DNA of 64,000 nt from Dinoroseobacter shibae DFL 12 = DSM 16493 (GTDB taxonomy: Bacteria; Pseudomonadota; Alphaproteobacteria; Rhodobacterales; Rhodobacteraceae), in contig NC_009952.1 in the NCBI RefSeq assembly GCF_000018145.1, positions 1,860,001 through 1,924,000 on the forward strand. The letters run 5' to 3'. Every line of letters begins with the position of its first letter. Position 1 is the first letter of the stretch. Shown here in pieces: positions 1 through 10,776 of the stretch. Below the pieces are notes generated by a model, which was given only the letters and a program-made list of their open reading frames with translations, did no database searches and was not told the origin of the DNA. The position numbers and the translations under genes are program-made.

Positions 1-394
1 CGTCCATGTGTACGAAGATATCCTCATCCGCGCCGAACACGTTGAGAAAGCCGAAGCCCTTCACCTTGTCGAACCATTTCACGCGCCCGGGGACCATGGG
101 GACGTCGTCGAAATTCTGCGGCGCACCAAGCGGGCCTTCGTCGTCGAGATCCATTTCCGGGGGCGTGATGGCGACCACTTCGACCGCCTGGATGCCGCGC
201 GGCGTTTCCTGCACGCGGATCTGGATCTGCGATCCATCGGCCACCGAACTCTGCCCGAAATTCCGCAATACGTTGGCATGCAGCAGGATATCGGGGCCAT
301 CGGCCTCGCCCACGACAAAGCCGAACCCCTTCTTGGGATCGAACCATTTGACTGTCCCATAGACAAGGGGACTACTGGTTATCGGCTTTTGCAC
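1..394 (-). CDS. Cold-shock protein with two cold-shock domains (3' part cut off by window edge)
   Basis: Nucleic-acid-binding cold-shock family protein, presumably an RNA chaperone in the cytoplasm. The visible part has a complete first cold-shock domain (GTVKWFDPKKGFGFV, then DILLHA, the RNP1 and RNP2 motifs), a short acidic linker, and the start of a second domain (GRVKWFDKVKGFGFL, DIFVHM). Double-domain proteins of about 180 residues are common in Rhodobacterales, so roughly the last 50 residues lie outside the window. I chose the GTG at 394 because it is the only start just ahead of the first domain. It has no strong ribosome site, so the start is moderately uncertain. The reverse-strand leader between 395 and about 520 is free of genes. 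Confidence 0.85.
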   Translation of the reverse strand, partial: MQKPITSSPLVYGTVKWFDPKKGFGFVVGEADGPDILLHANVLRNFGQSSVADGSQIQIRVQETPRGIQAVEVVAITPPEMDLDDEGPLGAPQNFDDVPMVPGRVKWFDKVKGFGFLNVFGADEDIFVHMD

Positions 395-526
395 GGGCGG
401 TAATCCGGGGTAATCATGAGTGAGTGACAGGTCTTGTAACCAAGGTCTTAATGGTCACATGTGTTTTGGATGGGCGCAACAAAAAGTTGATAGGTCGCCG
501 GGTTTACCTTAATGGTTTGTTAACCG

Positions 527-1132
527 TCAAGGGTTCAAGCGGCTGATTTTCCAATCGCTTTCCCCGTCGGCACGAGTCCACCGATAGCGGTCGTGCAGGC
601 GAAAATCACCATCCGCCCAGAATTCCATTTCCACCGGACGCAGGCGATAGCCCCCCCAAAAGGGAGGGCGGTCCGGATTGAGCCCCTTTTCGAGACCGAG
701 TTTCGCCACACGCGCCATCAGTGCCGCGCGGCTTTCGAGGGGGCGGGATTGCTCCGACGCCCAGGCGCCGATCCGGCTCTGGAGGGAGCGCGACTTGTAA
801 TAGGCATCCGCCTTCGGCCCGTCCTCGCGGCTGACATGGCCGCGCACGCGGATCTGCCGGCGCAGGGATTTCCAGTGAAACACGACCGCGGCCTTGCCGG
901 CCTGGTCCAGTTCGGCCGCCTTGGCGGAGCCGTAATTGGTGTAGAACACGAAGGCGTCGTCTTCGATCTCCTTGAGCAGGACCATGCGCACATTGGGCAG
1001 CCCGTCCGCGTCCACGGTCGACAGCGCCATCGCGTTGGGATCGTTCGGCTCGGAGGCCTCGGCCTCTGCCAACCACGCGCGGGTGATGTCGAACGGGTTG
1101 TCGCCCGCGAATTTGCCGGATCTCTCTGCCAT
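527..1132 (-). CDS. pdxH: Pyridoxamine/pyridoxine 5'-phosphate oxidase
   Basis: FMN-dependent oxidase that makes pyridoxal 5'-phosphate from PNP or PMP, the last step of vitamin B6 synthesis and salvage. The 201-residue product has the family landmarks: RMVLLK at 49-54, FYTNY at 63-67, the FMN-binding stretch [14 protein letters not shown] at 85-98, and the C-terminal GGYRLRP and DRYRW blocks. The frame stays open 11 codons further upstream, but the ATG at 1132 matches the usual N-terminus of the family. It is divergent from fabI, with 104 bp between the two starts. Confidence 0.95.
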   Translation of the reverse strand: MAERSGKFAGDNPFDITRAWLAEAEASEPNDPNAMALSTVDADGLPNVRMVLLKEIEDDAFVFYTNYGSAKAAELDQAGKAAVVFHWKSLRRQIRVRGHVSREDGPKADAYYKSRSLQSRIGAWASEQSRPLESRAALMARVAKLGLEKGLNPDRPPFWGGYRLRPVEMEFWADGDFRLHDRYRWTRADGESDWKISRLNP

Positions 1133-1236
1133 GGCGGACTGCCTCCGATGGATGGACTGTGGCACCTGTTCTCTTGAAGGCGTTAACCCTTTGGCCTACA
1201 CGGTGCCGAACTGCAGGTAGTGGACAAGGTAAAGAG

Positions 1237-2055
1237 ATGTCAACGGGATTGATGCACGGAAAACGCGGGCTGATCATGGGATTGGCGAATGACAAGTCCA
1301 TTGCCTGGGGCATTGCGCAAGCGCTTGCGGAACAGGGCGCGGAGCTGGCGTTGACCTACCAGGGCGAGGCATTCCGCAAGCGCGCCGTGCCGTTGGCGGA
1401 GCGGCTGGGCGTCACCCAGCTTTACGATTGCGACGTAACCGACACCGCCTCGCTGGACGCGGTATTCGACGGGCTGTCGGAGGCCTGGGGTAAGATGGAT
1501 TTCGTCGTCCATGCCATCGGGTTTTCCGACAAGTCGGAGCTGCGCGGGCGCTATGTCGACACCAGCGCCGAGAATTTCCGCATGACCATGGATATCTCGG
1601 TCTATTCCTTCACCGCCGTGTGCCAGCGCGCAGAGAAGCTGATGACCGATGGTGGCGCCTGCCTGACCCTGACCTATTACGGCGCCGAAAAGGTCATGCC
1701 CCATTACAACGTGATGGGTATCGCCAAATCGGCGCTGGAGACTTCGGTGCAGTACCTGGCCGAGGATCTGGGCAAGAAGAACATCCGCGTCAACGCGATC
1801 AGCGCGGGCACGATCAAGACCCTGGCCGCCTCGGGCATCGGGGATTTCCGCTACATCATGAAATGGAACGAGCTGAACTCCCCCCTGCGCCGCACGGTGA
1901 CCCAGGAGGAGGTCGGCAAATCCGCGCTCTACCTGCTGTCGGACCTGTCCAGCGCGGTCACGGGCGAGGTGCATCACGTGGATGCGGGCTACCACGTTGT
2001 GGGCATGAAGGCGGTGGATGCGCCCGATATCGACGCGGTGACGGGCCGCAAGTAG
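1237..2055 (+). CDS. fabI: Enoyl-[acyl-carrier-protein] reductase (NADH), FabI type
   Basis: Carries out the last reduction of each fatty-acid elongation cycle (trans-2-enoyl-ACP to acyl-ACP). It is a 272-residue short-chain dehydrogenase-fold protein with the FabI signature: Tyr147, Tyr157 and Lys164 in TYYGAEKVMPHYNVMGIAK, the same spacing as the E. coli catalytic residues. The N-terminal nucleotide-binding segment is GKRGLIMGLANDKSIAWG. The frame extends upstream to 1159, but the ATG at 1237 is preceded by AAGGTAAAGAG and fits the family length. A LysE-type gene follows one base after the stop, so the three downstream genes may be cotranscribed. Confidence 0.96.
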   Translation: MSTGLMHGKRGLIMGLANDKSIAWGIAQALAEQGAELALTYQGEAFRKRAVPLAERLGVTQLYDCDVTDTASLDAVFDGLSEAWGKMDFVVHAIGFSDKSELRGRYVDTSAENFRMTMDISVYSFTAVCQRAEKLMTDGGACLTLTYYGAEKVMPHYNVMGIAKSALETSVQYLAEDLGKKNIRVNAISAGTIKTLAASGIGDFRYIMKWNELNSPLRRTVTQEEVGKSALYLLSDLSSAVTGEVHHVDAGYHVVGMKAVDAPDIDAVTGRK

Positions 2056-2056
2056 G

Positions 2057-2668
2057 GTGGACGTCGCGCAGATCCTGGCGTTCAACGTGGCTCTGCTGGT
2101 GGCCATGGCGAGCCCCGGTCCCGCGCTGCTGGTGCTGACGCATACAGCACTTTCGGCGGGGCGGGTGCGGGCGCTCTGGACCGGCTGCGGGCTGGCTTGC
2201 GTGGCTGCGCTCTGGACGCTTGCGGCGCTCTTGGGGCTGGAGGCGCTGTTCACCCTGTTTCCCGCGGCTTACGGGGTGATGAAGACCGCGGGCGCGCTCT
2301 ACCTGATCTATATCGCCCGGGCGACCTGGCGGTCGGCGCGCGCGCCCCTGGCGGACGCGCCGCAGGTGTCAGCGCGAGGCGCGTTCCGGCGCGGTGCGGC
2401 GATCAACCTGCTGAACCCGAAATCGGTGCTGTTCTCGGCCGGTGTCCTCGTGGTGATCTTTCCGCCGGACCTGGGCGTCGGGGCGGTGGCGTTCATCACC
2501 CTGAACCACCTGGCGGTCGAGATCGCGGTCTATGCCCTGCTGGTCACCGCGCTCGCCCGACCCGGCGCGCGGCGCGCCTATGTCGGGGCGAAGACCTGGC
2601 TCGACCGGGTCTGCGCGGTGGTGCTGGGCGGGCTCGGCCTGCGGCTTCTGGCGGAGCGGGCCCCGTGA
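2057..2668 (+). CDS. LysE/RhtB-family amino-acid exporter (first of a tandem pair)
   Basis: Small inner-membrane exporter of 203 residues with about six hydrophobic segments. The N-terminal SPGPALLVL and central NLLNPKSVLF segments are typical of the LysE/RhtB family, which exports amino acids or related metabolites. It starts with GTG at 2057, one base after the fabI stop, and its stop overlaps the GTG start of the next gene (GTGA), so translation is probably coupled. The substrate cannot be read from the sequence. Confidence 0.88.
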   Translation: MDVAQILAFNVALLVAMASPGPALLVLTHTALSAGRVRALWTGCGLACVAALWTLAALLGLEALFTLFPAAYGVMKTAGALYLIYIARATWRSARAPLADAPQVSARGAFRRGAAINLLNPKSVLFSAGVLVVIFPPDLGVGAVAFITLNHLAVEIAVYALLVTALARPGARRAYVGAKTWLDRVCAVVLGGLGLRLLAERAP

Positions 2669-3276
2669 CGCTCGCGGCCTTCGCCTCGATTGCCTTCATT
2701 CACCTTCTGGCGGCGATCAGCCCGGGGCCCTCTTTCGTGGTGATCACCCGAACCGCCGCGGCGGAGGGTCTGGGCGCGGGGCTCTTGCTGGCGCTGGCCT
2801 TCGGGGTCGGCGCGACGGTTTGGGCGGGCGCGGCCCTGCTGGGGCTTGCGGCGCTTTTCCAGGTGATGCCGGTGCTGCTGACTGCGATGAAGCTGGCGGG
2901 GGCCGCCTTCCTGTTATTCGTGGCCTTCATGATGTGGCGCCACGCGCCCGACCCGCTGCCGGAGGCGTCGGGGACGGTGCCGCGCACGGGCTGGGCGACA
3001 TTCAGGCTGGGCCTCTTCACGCAGCTTTCGAACCCCAAGGTGCCGGTGTTCTTCGGGGCGGTTTTCGTGGGCGTCCTGCCCGCCGACATCTCCGGGGGCG
3101 AGATCGCGCTGGTGCTGGCGCTGGTGCTGCTGGTCGAAGGCCTGTGGTACGTGGTGGTGGCGCGGCTCTTCTCGCTGCCCGGACCACGGGCGGTCTATAT
3201 GCGCGCCAAGACCTGGATCGACCGGGTCCTGGGCGGCGCGCTGGCCCTGGTGGGGGCGCGGATCGCGCTGAGTTGA
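2665..3276 (+). CDS. LysE/RhtB-family amino-acid exporter (second of a tandem pair)
   Basis: A second LysE/RhtB-type exporter of 203 residues, the same length as its neighbour. It has the matching motifs SPGPSFVVITRTAAAEG and TQLSNPKVPVFFGAVF and a similar C-terminus (AKTWIDRVLGGALALVG against AKTWLDRVCAVVLGGLG). The two are therefore tandem paralogues, diverged enough to have different substrates. The longer open frame from 2197 has no LysE-like N-terminus, whereas GTG at 2665 puts the first helix at the expected position and overlaps the previous stop. Whether the pair works as homo- or hetero-oligomers is not visible. Confidence 0.87.
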   Translation: MTLAAFASIAFIHLLAAISPGPSFVVITRTAAAEGLGAGLLLALAFGVGATVWAGAALLGLAALFQVMPVLLTAMKLAGAAFLLFVAFMMWRHAPDPLPEASGTVPRTGWATFRLGLFTQLSNPKVPVFFGAVFVGVLPADISGGEIALVLALVLLVEGLWYVVVARLFSLPGPRAVYMRAKTWIDRVLGGALALVGARIALS

Positions 3277-3338
3277 GGGTTCTGGTCACCGGCAACGGGC
3301 TGGATTACAAACACCGCCAAACCGGATGAGGGACGGAC

Positions 3339-3842
3339 ATGACCGATCAACTGCCGCATGAAAAAGGCTTCCACGTCAGCTGGGACCAGATCCACCGGGA
3401 CAGCCGCGCGCTGGCCTGGCGGCTGGACAAGCGCGGGCCGGGGCCGGACGGGTCCTGGCGGATGATCCTGGCGATCACCCGGGGCGGGATGGCCCCGGCG
3501 ATGATCGTGGCGCGCGAGTTGGACATCCGGCAGGTGGCGACGATTTCGGTGCAGTCCTATCACCACCAGACCCAGGGCGAGACCGTGGTGCTCAACGCCC
3601 CGGATGCGGAGCTGATGGGCGACGGGACCGGGGTTCTGGTGATCGACGATCTGGTGGATAGCGGCCGGACGCTGGAGGTGGTGCGCCAGATGTATCCCAA
3701 CGCCCATTTCGCCACCGTCTATGCCAAGCCCAAGGGCGAGCCCATGGTCAACACCTTCATCACCGGGGTGAGCCAAGACACCTGGATCTTCTTTCCCTGG
3801 GACATGGCGCTGCAATACGTGGAACCCTACCGGGGGACCTGA
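3339..3842 (+). CDS. gpt: Xanthine-guanine phosphoribosyltransferase
   Basis: Purine salvage enzyme that joins guanine or xanthine to PRPP to give GMP or XMP. The 167-residue protein has the PRPP-binding loop [15 protein letters not shown] (about residues 98-112), preceded by the [19 protein letters not shown] segment typical of the Gpt subfamily. The C-terminus (DTWIFFPWD) also fits. A GAGGGACGG ribosome site precedes the ATG. The aminotransferase gene starts one base after its stop, so the two are probably one transcript, although no functional link is obvious. Confidence 0.92.
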   Translation: MTDQLPHEKGFHVSWDQIHRDSRALAWRLDKRGPGPDGSWRMILAITRGGMAPAMIVARELDIRQVATISVQSYHHQTQGETVVLNAPDAELMGDGTGVLVIDDLVDSGRTLEVVRQMYPNAHFATVYAKPKGEPMVNTFITGVSQDTWIFFPWDMALQYVEPYRGT

Positions 3843-3843
3843 G

Positions 3844-5025
3844 ATGACGCTCCGCCTCGCCCCGGCCATGGCGGCCACCCCGGCCCCGCCGGTGATGGAG
3901 GCGCGGCGCTGGCTCGCCGCGGCGCGCCTGCCCGCGGGGCTGGAGCTGCTGAATGTGAGCCAGGCCGCCCCGGTGGCCCCGCCGCCCCCGGCCCTGCGCG
4001 CGGCGATGGCGGCGGCACTGGAGGAGGATCCGGGCACGCATCTTTATGGTCCCGTGCTCGGTCTGCCGGAGCTGCGCGCCGAACTGGCCGCACAGATGAC
4101 CGCGCGCTATGGCGGCACCGTGGCCGAGGGGCAGATCGCGATCACCTCGGGCTGCAACCAGGCCTTCGCAGCGGTGATCGCCACCCTCGCCGGCCCCGGC
4201 GATAACGTGATTCTGCCGGTGCCGTGGTATTTCAACCACCAGATGTGGCTGCAAATGTCCGGGGTCGCGGCCCGCGCGCTCGACACCGGCGACAGCCTGC
4301 TGCCGGACCCGGAGGCCGCCGCCGCCCTGATCGACGCGCGCACCCGCGCGATCGTGCTGGTCAGCCCCAACAACCCCGGCGGCGTGGAGTATCCTGCCGA
4401 CCTGCTCGCGGCCTTTCGCGATCTCGCGCGCAGGCGGGGCCTCGCGCTGATCCTCGACGAGACCTACCGCGATTTCGACAGCCGCGCGGGTGCGCCCCAC
4501 GGCCTGCTCGCCGATCCCGATTGGGACGAGACCGTGATCTCGCTCTATTCCTTTTCCAAGGCCTACCGGCTGACCGGGCACCGGGTGGGGGCGGTGGCCT
4601 GTGCGCCCGACCGCCTGGCGCAGGTGGAGAAATTCCTCGACACGGTGCAGATCTGCGCGCCGCAACTGGGCCAGCGCGCGGCCCTCTGGGGGCTGCGGCA
4701 CCTGTCGGACTGGCTGGCCGGGGAACGGGCCGAGATCCTGGCCCGCCGCGCGGCGATGGAGGCGGCGTTCCAGGGTCTGCGCGACTGGGAGCTTCTGGGC
4801 TGCGGCGCCTATTTCGGCTATGCGCGCCACCGGCTCGGGATCCCTTCGGACGCGCTGGCGGAGCGGATGGTGTCCGAGATCGGGGTGCTCGCCCTGCCCG
4901 GCACCATGTTCGCGCCCCAAGGCGCCGCGCGGGGAGGTCGCGAGATGCGCTTTGCCTTCGCCAATATCGACGCGGACGGCATCGCCGCCCTCGCCGACCG
5001 GCTGACCACCTACGCCCCGTCCTGA
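3844..5025 (+). CDS. PLP-dependent aminotransferase, fold type I (class I/II)
   Basis: Cytoplasmic aminotransferase of 393 residues. Lys239 in SLYSFSKAYRLTGHRVG is the Schiff-base lysine, NNPGG (about 176-180) and the ETYRDF segment are the usual cofactor-contacting motifs, and the C-terminus (MRFAFANID) carries the substrate-carboxylate arginine. It resembles the broad AspC/aromatic group. The N-terminus has an Ala/Pro-rich lead of about 15 residues that is probably disordered. It follows gpt by one base. The amino-acid substrate is not deducible from sequence alone. Confidence 0.85.
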   Translation: MTLRLAPAMAATPAPPVMEARRWLAAARLPAGLELLNVSQAAPVAPPPPALRAAMAAALEEDPGTHLYGPVLGLPELRAELAAQMTARYGGTVAEGQIAITSGCNQAFAAVIATLAGPGDNVILPVPWYFNHQMWLQMSGVAARALDTGDSLLPDPEAAAALIDARTRAIVLVSPNNPGGVEYPADLLAAFRDLARRRGLALILDETYRDFDSRAGAPHGLLADPDWDETVISLYSFSKAYRLTGHRVGAVACAPDRLAQVEKFLDTVQICAPQLGQRAALWGLRHLSDWLAGERAEILARRAAMEAAFQGLRDWELLGCGAYFGYARHRLGIPSDALAERMVSEIGVLALPGTMFAPQGAARGGREMRFAFANIDADGIAALADRLTTYAPS

Positions 5026-5218
5026 GCCCCCGCGATCAAGTCCCGGAATATCCCTTGGGTCCGGGGGGCCGCGCCCCTCCCTGCCCCGATCCACGTTCAA
5101 AACTGCGCCAAGCGACGCGCGCATCCGCTTGCCGCCCCTGCCGCAAGCGCCTAAACAGACGCCTGACAACGGGCACCGCCACACCGGCGCGGGGCGGGAT
5201 CGGGGAGCGACGACTGCG

Positions 5219-7063
5219 ATGAAGGGTAAAACCTCCAACTTCTTCATGTTCATCCTGCTGGGCCTGCTGATCGTGGCGCTGGCGGGGTTCGGCATTTCCA
5301 GCTTCGGCGGCTCGAACGCGCGCGTGGGCTCGGTGGGCGACACCGACATCACCGTGGATGAGTACGCCCGGGCCTTGCAGACCCAGCTGCGCGCCGCCGG
5401 TCAGCAGCGCGGGCGCGCGGTCTCCATGGCCGAGGCGCGGGAGCTGGGGCTCGACCGGCAGGTGCTGGCACAGCTGGTCAACACGGCGGCCATCGACAAC
5501 GAGGCGGCGAAGCTGGGCGTCAGCGTGGGGGATATGCGCGTGGCCGAGCAGATCCAGACGATCCCCGCCTTTTCCGGGATCGGCGGCGGCTTCGACCGGG
5601 AGGCGTACGAGTTCACCCTGCAGCAAAACAACCTCTCCCCCGAGGAATTCGAGGCCGACGTGCGCAACGAGGCCGCGCGCAACCTGCTGCAGGCGGCGGT
5701 GATCGGCGGGCTGCGCGCGCCGCAGGCCTATACCGGTACGCTGTATGACTTCATCGCCGCGCGGCGGGACTTCACCTGGGCCGAGATCACGCCGGACCTG
5801 GTGGCCCTGACCCAGGCGATGCCAACGGATGCGGAACTGCGCGCGTTCTACGACGCGAACCCGGCGGCCTTCACCGCGCCCGAGACGCGCGAGATCACCT
5901 ACGTGCTGCTGAGCCCGGAGATGATGCAGGACCAGGTCTCGCCCTCCGAGGAGGATCTGCGCGCGGCCTATGACCGGGCCGCGTCGGTCTATGTCCAGCC
6001 CGAGCGCCGCCTGTTGGATCGCGTCGTCTTCGGCACCGAGGCGCAAGCCGCCGAGGCCAAGGCCGCCCTCGACAGCGGCGCGCAGAGCTTCGAAGAGCTC
6101 CTGGCCGCGCGCGATCTGAGCCTGGAGGATGTGGATCTCGGCGAGGTGGCGCGCGACGATCTCGACGACGCGGTGGCAGAGGTCGTTTTCGGCGATCAGG
6201 AGACCGGAATCGTCGGGCCGGTGCGCACGGCCCTGGGCCCGGCCCTGTTCCGGATCAACGCGGCCCTGGCCGCCCAGGTCACCACCTTCGAAGAGGCGCG
6301 CGACGAGCTGACCGCCGCGCTGGCGGGCGATGCCGCCCGCCGGGCCGTGGCCGACGAAATCGAGGCGCTTGATGATCTGCTGGCCGGGGGCGCCACGCTC
6401 GAAGAGCTGGCCGCCGACACGCCGGCGGAGCTGGGCGAGCTGTCGCTGACGGCGACCACCACCGAGGGCATCGCCGCCTATCCGGAAGTGCGCGCCCTGG
6501 CCAACACCCTGAGCGAGGGCGATTTTCCCGAAATCGAGACCCTCGACGACGGCGGTGTCTTTGCCCTGCGGCTCGACGAGGTCGTGCCCCCCCGGCTTTT
6601 GCCCTTCGACGAGGTGCGGGAGGATGTGGTGGCGGGCTGGGAGGCGCAGCGCCTGCAAGACGCGCTGAGCGCGGAGGCCGCGCGCGTGGCCGAGGCCCTG
6701 CGCGGCGGCGAGAGCTTCGCCGACCAGGGCCTGGAGCGGCAGGTGGAGACCGGCCTGACCCGGGAGGCCTTCATCGAGGGCACGCCCCCGGCACTGGTCA
6801 CCGATGTCTTCGCGCTGGAGGCCGAAGGCGACGTGGCGCTCGTGCCCGGCAACGGCGTGGTGATCGTGGCCCAGCTGACCGCGATCCTGCCGCCGGATAC
6901 CGAGGACCCGGATGCGGCGTTCCTGCGCAACGTGCTGGACCAGAGCATTTCCCAGACCCTGGCCGAGGATGTGTTCACCGCCTATGCCACCGCGATCCAG
7001 CAGGAGGCCGGGATCACCATCAACCAGAGCACGATCAACGGCATTCACGCCCAGTTCCCCTGA
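5219..7063 (+). CDS. PpiD/SurA-like periplasmic peptidyl-prolyl isomerase / folding factor
   Basis: Membrane-anchored folding factor of 614 residues. A short cytoplasmic N-terminus (MKGKTSNFF) is followed by one transmembrane segment (about 9-27), then a large acidic periplasmic region. Residues about 35-190 look like a SurA N-terminal chaperone domain. The middle (about 230-390) is a parvulin-like region with weak isomerase motifs, and the C-terminal third is helical. This is the PpiD layout, which helps outer-membrane proteins mature. The open frame starts at 5129, but ATG 5219 begins right at the membrane anchor and has GGGGAG upstream. The 193-bp gap before it holds no gene. trpE follows after 47 bp. 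Confidence 0.85.
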   Translation: MKGKTSNFFMFILLGLLIVALAGFGISSFGGSNARVGSVGDTDITVDEYARALQTQLRAAGQQRGRAVSMAEARELGLDRQVLAQLVNTAAIDNEAAKLGVSVGDMRVAEQIQTIPAFSGIGGGFDREAYEFTLQQNNLSPEEFEADVRNEAARNLLQAAVIGGLRAPQAYTGTLYDFIAARRDFTWAEITPDLVALTQAMPTDAELRAFYDANPAAFTAPETREITYVLLSPEMMQDQVSPSEEDLRAAYDRAASVYVQPERRLLDRVVFGTEAQAAEAKAALDSGAQSFEELLAARDLSLEDVDLGEVARDDLDDAVAEVVFGDQETGIVGPVRTALGPALFRINAALAAQVTTFEEARDELTAALAGDAARRAVADEIEALDDLLAGGATLEELAADTPAELGELSLTATTTEGIAAYPEVRALANTLSEGDFPEIETLDDGGVFALRLDEVVPPRLLPFDEVREDVVAGWEAQRLQDALSAEAARVAEALRGGESFADQGLERQVETGLTREAFIEGTPPALVTDVFALEAEGDVALVPGNGVVIVAQLTAILPPDTEDPDAAFLRNVLDQSISQTLAEDVFTAYATAIQQEAGITINQSTINGIHAQFP

Positions 7064-7110
7064 GCCCGCCTGCCCCGCCTTCGGGCAGATGACCCGCGAG
7101 AGACCCCGCC

Positions 7111-8640
<1,530 letters not shown>

Positions 8641-8667
8641 GGCTCGGGATTTCGTGAACCCGCAGAC

Positions 8668-8758
8668 AAGGCGTTTCGAAACGCCTTGGACAAGCGCCTT
8701 GCAAGGCGCTTGGGACGCGATTTCCAAATCGCGTGGGCAAGCCCGTTCGAACGGGCTT
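8668..8758. repeat. Tandem array of four distinct 20-bp palindromes, 23-24 bp period
   Basis: Four palindromes follow one another in the 126-bp gap between the convergent stops of trpE and the yibQ-like gene: 8668-8687 (half-arm AAGGCGTTTC), 8692-8711 (AAGCGCCTTG), 8715-8734 (ACGCGATTT, two unpaired central C) and 8739-8758 (AAGCCCGTTC). Each differs in sequence but keeps its own internal symmetry. Spacers are GGAC, GGG and GGGC. No T-run follows, so they are not classical terminators. Related single palindromes occur near 15.76 and 15.89 kb. Confidence 0.95.
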
Positions 8759-8766
8759 GGGCGCCG

Positions 8767-10593
8767 CTAGGACCCCGGGGCCAGCAAAAGCGCGGAGATC
8801 GGTGCAAGGCGCAAGGCATCCGGGTCCTGCGCGGCGCTCCAGTCGCGCAGGGCCGACAGCGTCTCGGCCCGGGTCTCGCCCAGCAGGACCGCCTGCCCGT
8901 CCGCGCCGGCGCGCAACGCCCCCTGGTCGAGGCTTCTGCGCAGGGCGTCCTCACCCTCTCCGGACCCGCCAAGGACCCGGCCCACCGAAATCGCGGGCAG
9001 ACCGATCGCCCGCGCCTCCTGCCCCACCGCGTCGAGCCCGCTGAGCGGCGCCACCAGCCCGTGGCCCGTGTCGCCCAACACCGCCACCAGGTGGCGCAGC
9101 AGTTCCCGATCGCCGAAGACCGGGCTCGTCCGGGGCAGCCAGACCCCCATCGCGCCCGGCAGGCGCGCGATATGGACCGCGAGGGCGGTATCGATGTCGC
9201 GCGGCTCGACCGGGTCGGGTAGCCCCGTCAGGGTGATCAGCACCTCGTGCCCCGCCGCGCGCAGCTCGGCCGCGCGCGCATCCGCCTCCGGCCATGTCGG
9301 GTCGAGCGCCACGGCCACGGGATCGGCGATCCGGCTCAGCACATCGGTGATCGCCCGCGCGTCAGAGGTCGCGCGCAGCACCAGGGCGAGCCGCGGCACA
9401 CCCTCCGCCCCTTCGAAAGGCAGCGCATTTCGGGCCAGGGCACCAAGCGGCGCGGGCACCTCCGGCTCTGGCGTCAGGGGATCGTCGGCCTCGGCCACCG
9501 CGGCGGTCTCGCCGATCCGGGGGATCCGCGAGGACAGGCCAGGGCCGCGGGTGCCGAAGCTCTGGTCGCTGCCGAGCACCAGACGGCGGGGCAGCTCCCG
9601 CGGCGGCACGACCAGGGCCGTGCGCCGGTCGTCGGCGGGCGGTGCAGGCGTGTCGGCGGCCGGGCGCAGGTCGGCGGGCAGAGGGCCTGCGGCCGGGACG
9701 GGCGGCTCCGACGCTTCCATGGGGGCCGCGGCCACGGGAGGCAGCGGCAGGTCTGCGGGTGCCAGGGCCAGCCGCGGCGGCGAGCTGTCGGGACGGGCAA
9801 GCTCGACCGGCTCCGGCGGGCCGGACGGCATCGATGGCTCCGCGGCGAGCTCCGGCGGCCGGGGCGGCGCGACAGGCGCCGACGCGACCGGTGGTTCGGC
9901 GGCCGTGCCAGGCACAGGCAGATCCGCGGGCCGGTCCGGCGTCCGCGTCGCCGCCTCGCCGATTTGCCGCGCGCCGGGGGCGGGCAGGATCGCGGCAGGG
10001 CCCGTCAAATCGCCCGGCTCCTGGGCAACCTCGGGGACCGGCAAAGGGGTTTGCAGGGCTGCGAGCGCCTCTCCCGGGGCGCGGTCGCGCACGGCACCGG
10101 GCACCGGCAGGCCCGGCGGCACGTCGGCCATCCGCGGCGCGGTGGCCGACGGGGTATCGGGCCCAGGCGCGGTTGGGACCGCTTGGCCGGGCGCGGGCTG
10201 CGCAACATTCGCCGGGGCGGTCTCGGCAAGTTCCGGGCCCGGGCCAGCGGGCGCGGCGGGGTCCGTCGGCGGCGCGGGCGGCGCCTCGGCAACCGTCGGC
10301 GCGGCCGGTGCAGGGGCATCGGGCGGCGGGCCGCTGTCTGGACGCGGGGTCTGCAACGGGGCCGCGACACGATCGGTCGTGACGGAAGGTTCAGGCTCCG
10401 CAACGCTCGGCTGCACCTCCGCCCCCGGCGGGAGGGGGGGCGGGTCGGCGAGCAACACGTTCTCGCGCACCGGCGCGCGCGGCGCGGTGCGGTCGCTGAT
10501 GTCCCGCAGGGGAAAATAAACCGACGCGGCCATCAGCACGATCATGCTGGCCGCACCGCCCCAGAACAGGCCCGAGAGTATGCCTCTACCCAT
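8767..10593 (-). CDS. YibQ-like divergent polysaccharide deacetylase family protein with long Pro/Ala linker
   Basis: Probable envelope protein of 608 residues. One hydrophobic N-terminal segment (about 5-27) is an uncleaved anchor or signal. It is followed by about 300 residues extremely rich in Pro, Ala and acidic residues, probably disordered and wall-spanning, then a C-terminal domain (from about 385) of the divergent polysaccharide deacetylase (YibQ/DUF610) type, with [23 protein letters not shown] and [14 protein letters not shown]. It lies between trpE and trpG on the opposite strand. The frame stays open 240 codons beyond ATG 10593, but that part overlaps trpG and lacks homology. Enzyme activity is unproven: the family often lacks metal ligands. 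Confidence 0.85.
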   Translation of the reverse strand: MGRGILSGLFWGGAASMIVLMAASVYFPLRDISDRTAPRAPVRENVLLADPPPLPPGAEVQPSVAEPEPSVTTDRVAAPLQTPRPDSGPPPDAPAPAAPTVAEAPPAPPTDPAAPAGPGPELAETAPANVAQPAPGQAVPTAPGPDTPSATAPRMADVPPGLPVPGAVRDRAPGEALAALQTPLPVPEVAQEPGDLTGPAAILPAPGARQIGEAATRTPDRPADLPVPGTAAEPPVASAPVAPPRPPELAAEPSMPSGPPEPVELARPDSSPPRLALAPADLPLPPVAAAPMEASEPPVPAAGPLPADLRPAADTPAPPADDRRTALVVPPRELPRRLVLGSDQSFGTRGPGLSSRIPRIGETAAVAEADDPLTPEPEVPAPLGALARNALPFEGAEGVPRLALVLRATSDARAITDVLSRIADPVAVALDPTWPEADARAAELRAAGHEVLITLTGLPDPVEPRDIDTALAVHIARLPGAMGVWLPRTSPVFGDRELLRHLVAVLGDTGHGLVAPLSGLDAVGQEARAIGLPAISVGRVLGGSGEGEDALRRSLDQGALRAGADGQAVLLGETRAETLSALRDWSAAQDPDALRLAPISALLLAPGS

Positions 10594-10776
10594 GCAAAAT
10601 GCCGCGTCTGCCTCACCTGCGGGGCCCCGATCCCGGTGGCCCCTTCTTGCTGCTGGTGCATCATCGCGCGCGCGGCGGGGCGGATGCAAGCCCCGAAGGC
10701 CCCCGGGGCACGGCGCAGGCCCTTGACCCCTGGGGCGGGCTGGTGGATCAAGAGGCCCGAACACAAGGGGCGCGCG

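Noticed and set aside
8668-8758. Reading the four palindromes as a CRISPR array
   Set aside because: The units differ in sequence while spacers are only 3-4 bp; a CRISPR has identical repeats and unique spacers of about 30 bp.
8668-8758. Reading the palindromes as ordinary intrinsic terminators
   Set aside because: None is followed by a T-run on either strand, unlike the clear terminators after gltA and glnA.
9247-10776. The long in-frame extension upstream of trpG
   Set aside because: It is antisense to the Pro/Ala linker of the yibQ-like gene and mostly Arg/Gly. trpG has its own ribosome site at 10777.
10594-10776. A trp leader peptide or attenuator ahead of trpG
   Set aside because: No short ORF with consecutive Trp codons and no pair of alternative stems ending in a T-run was found, here or before trpE.
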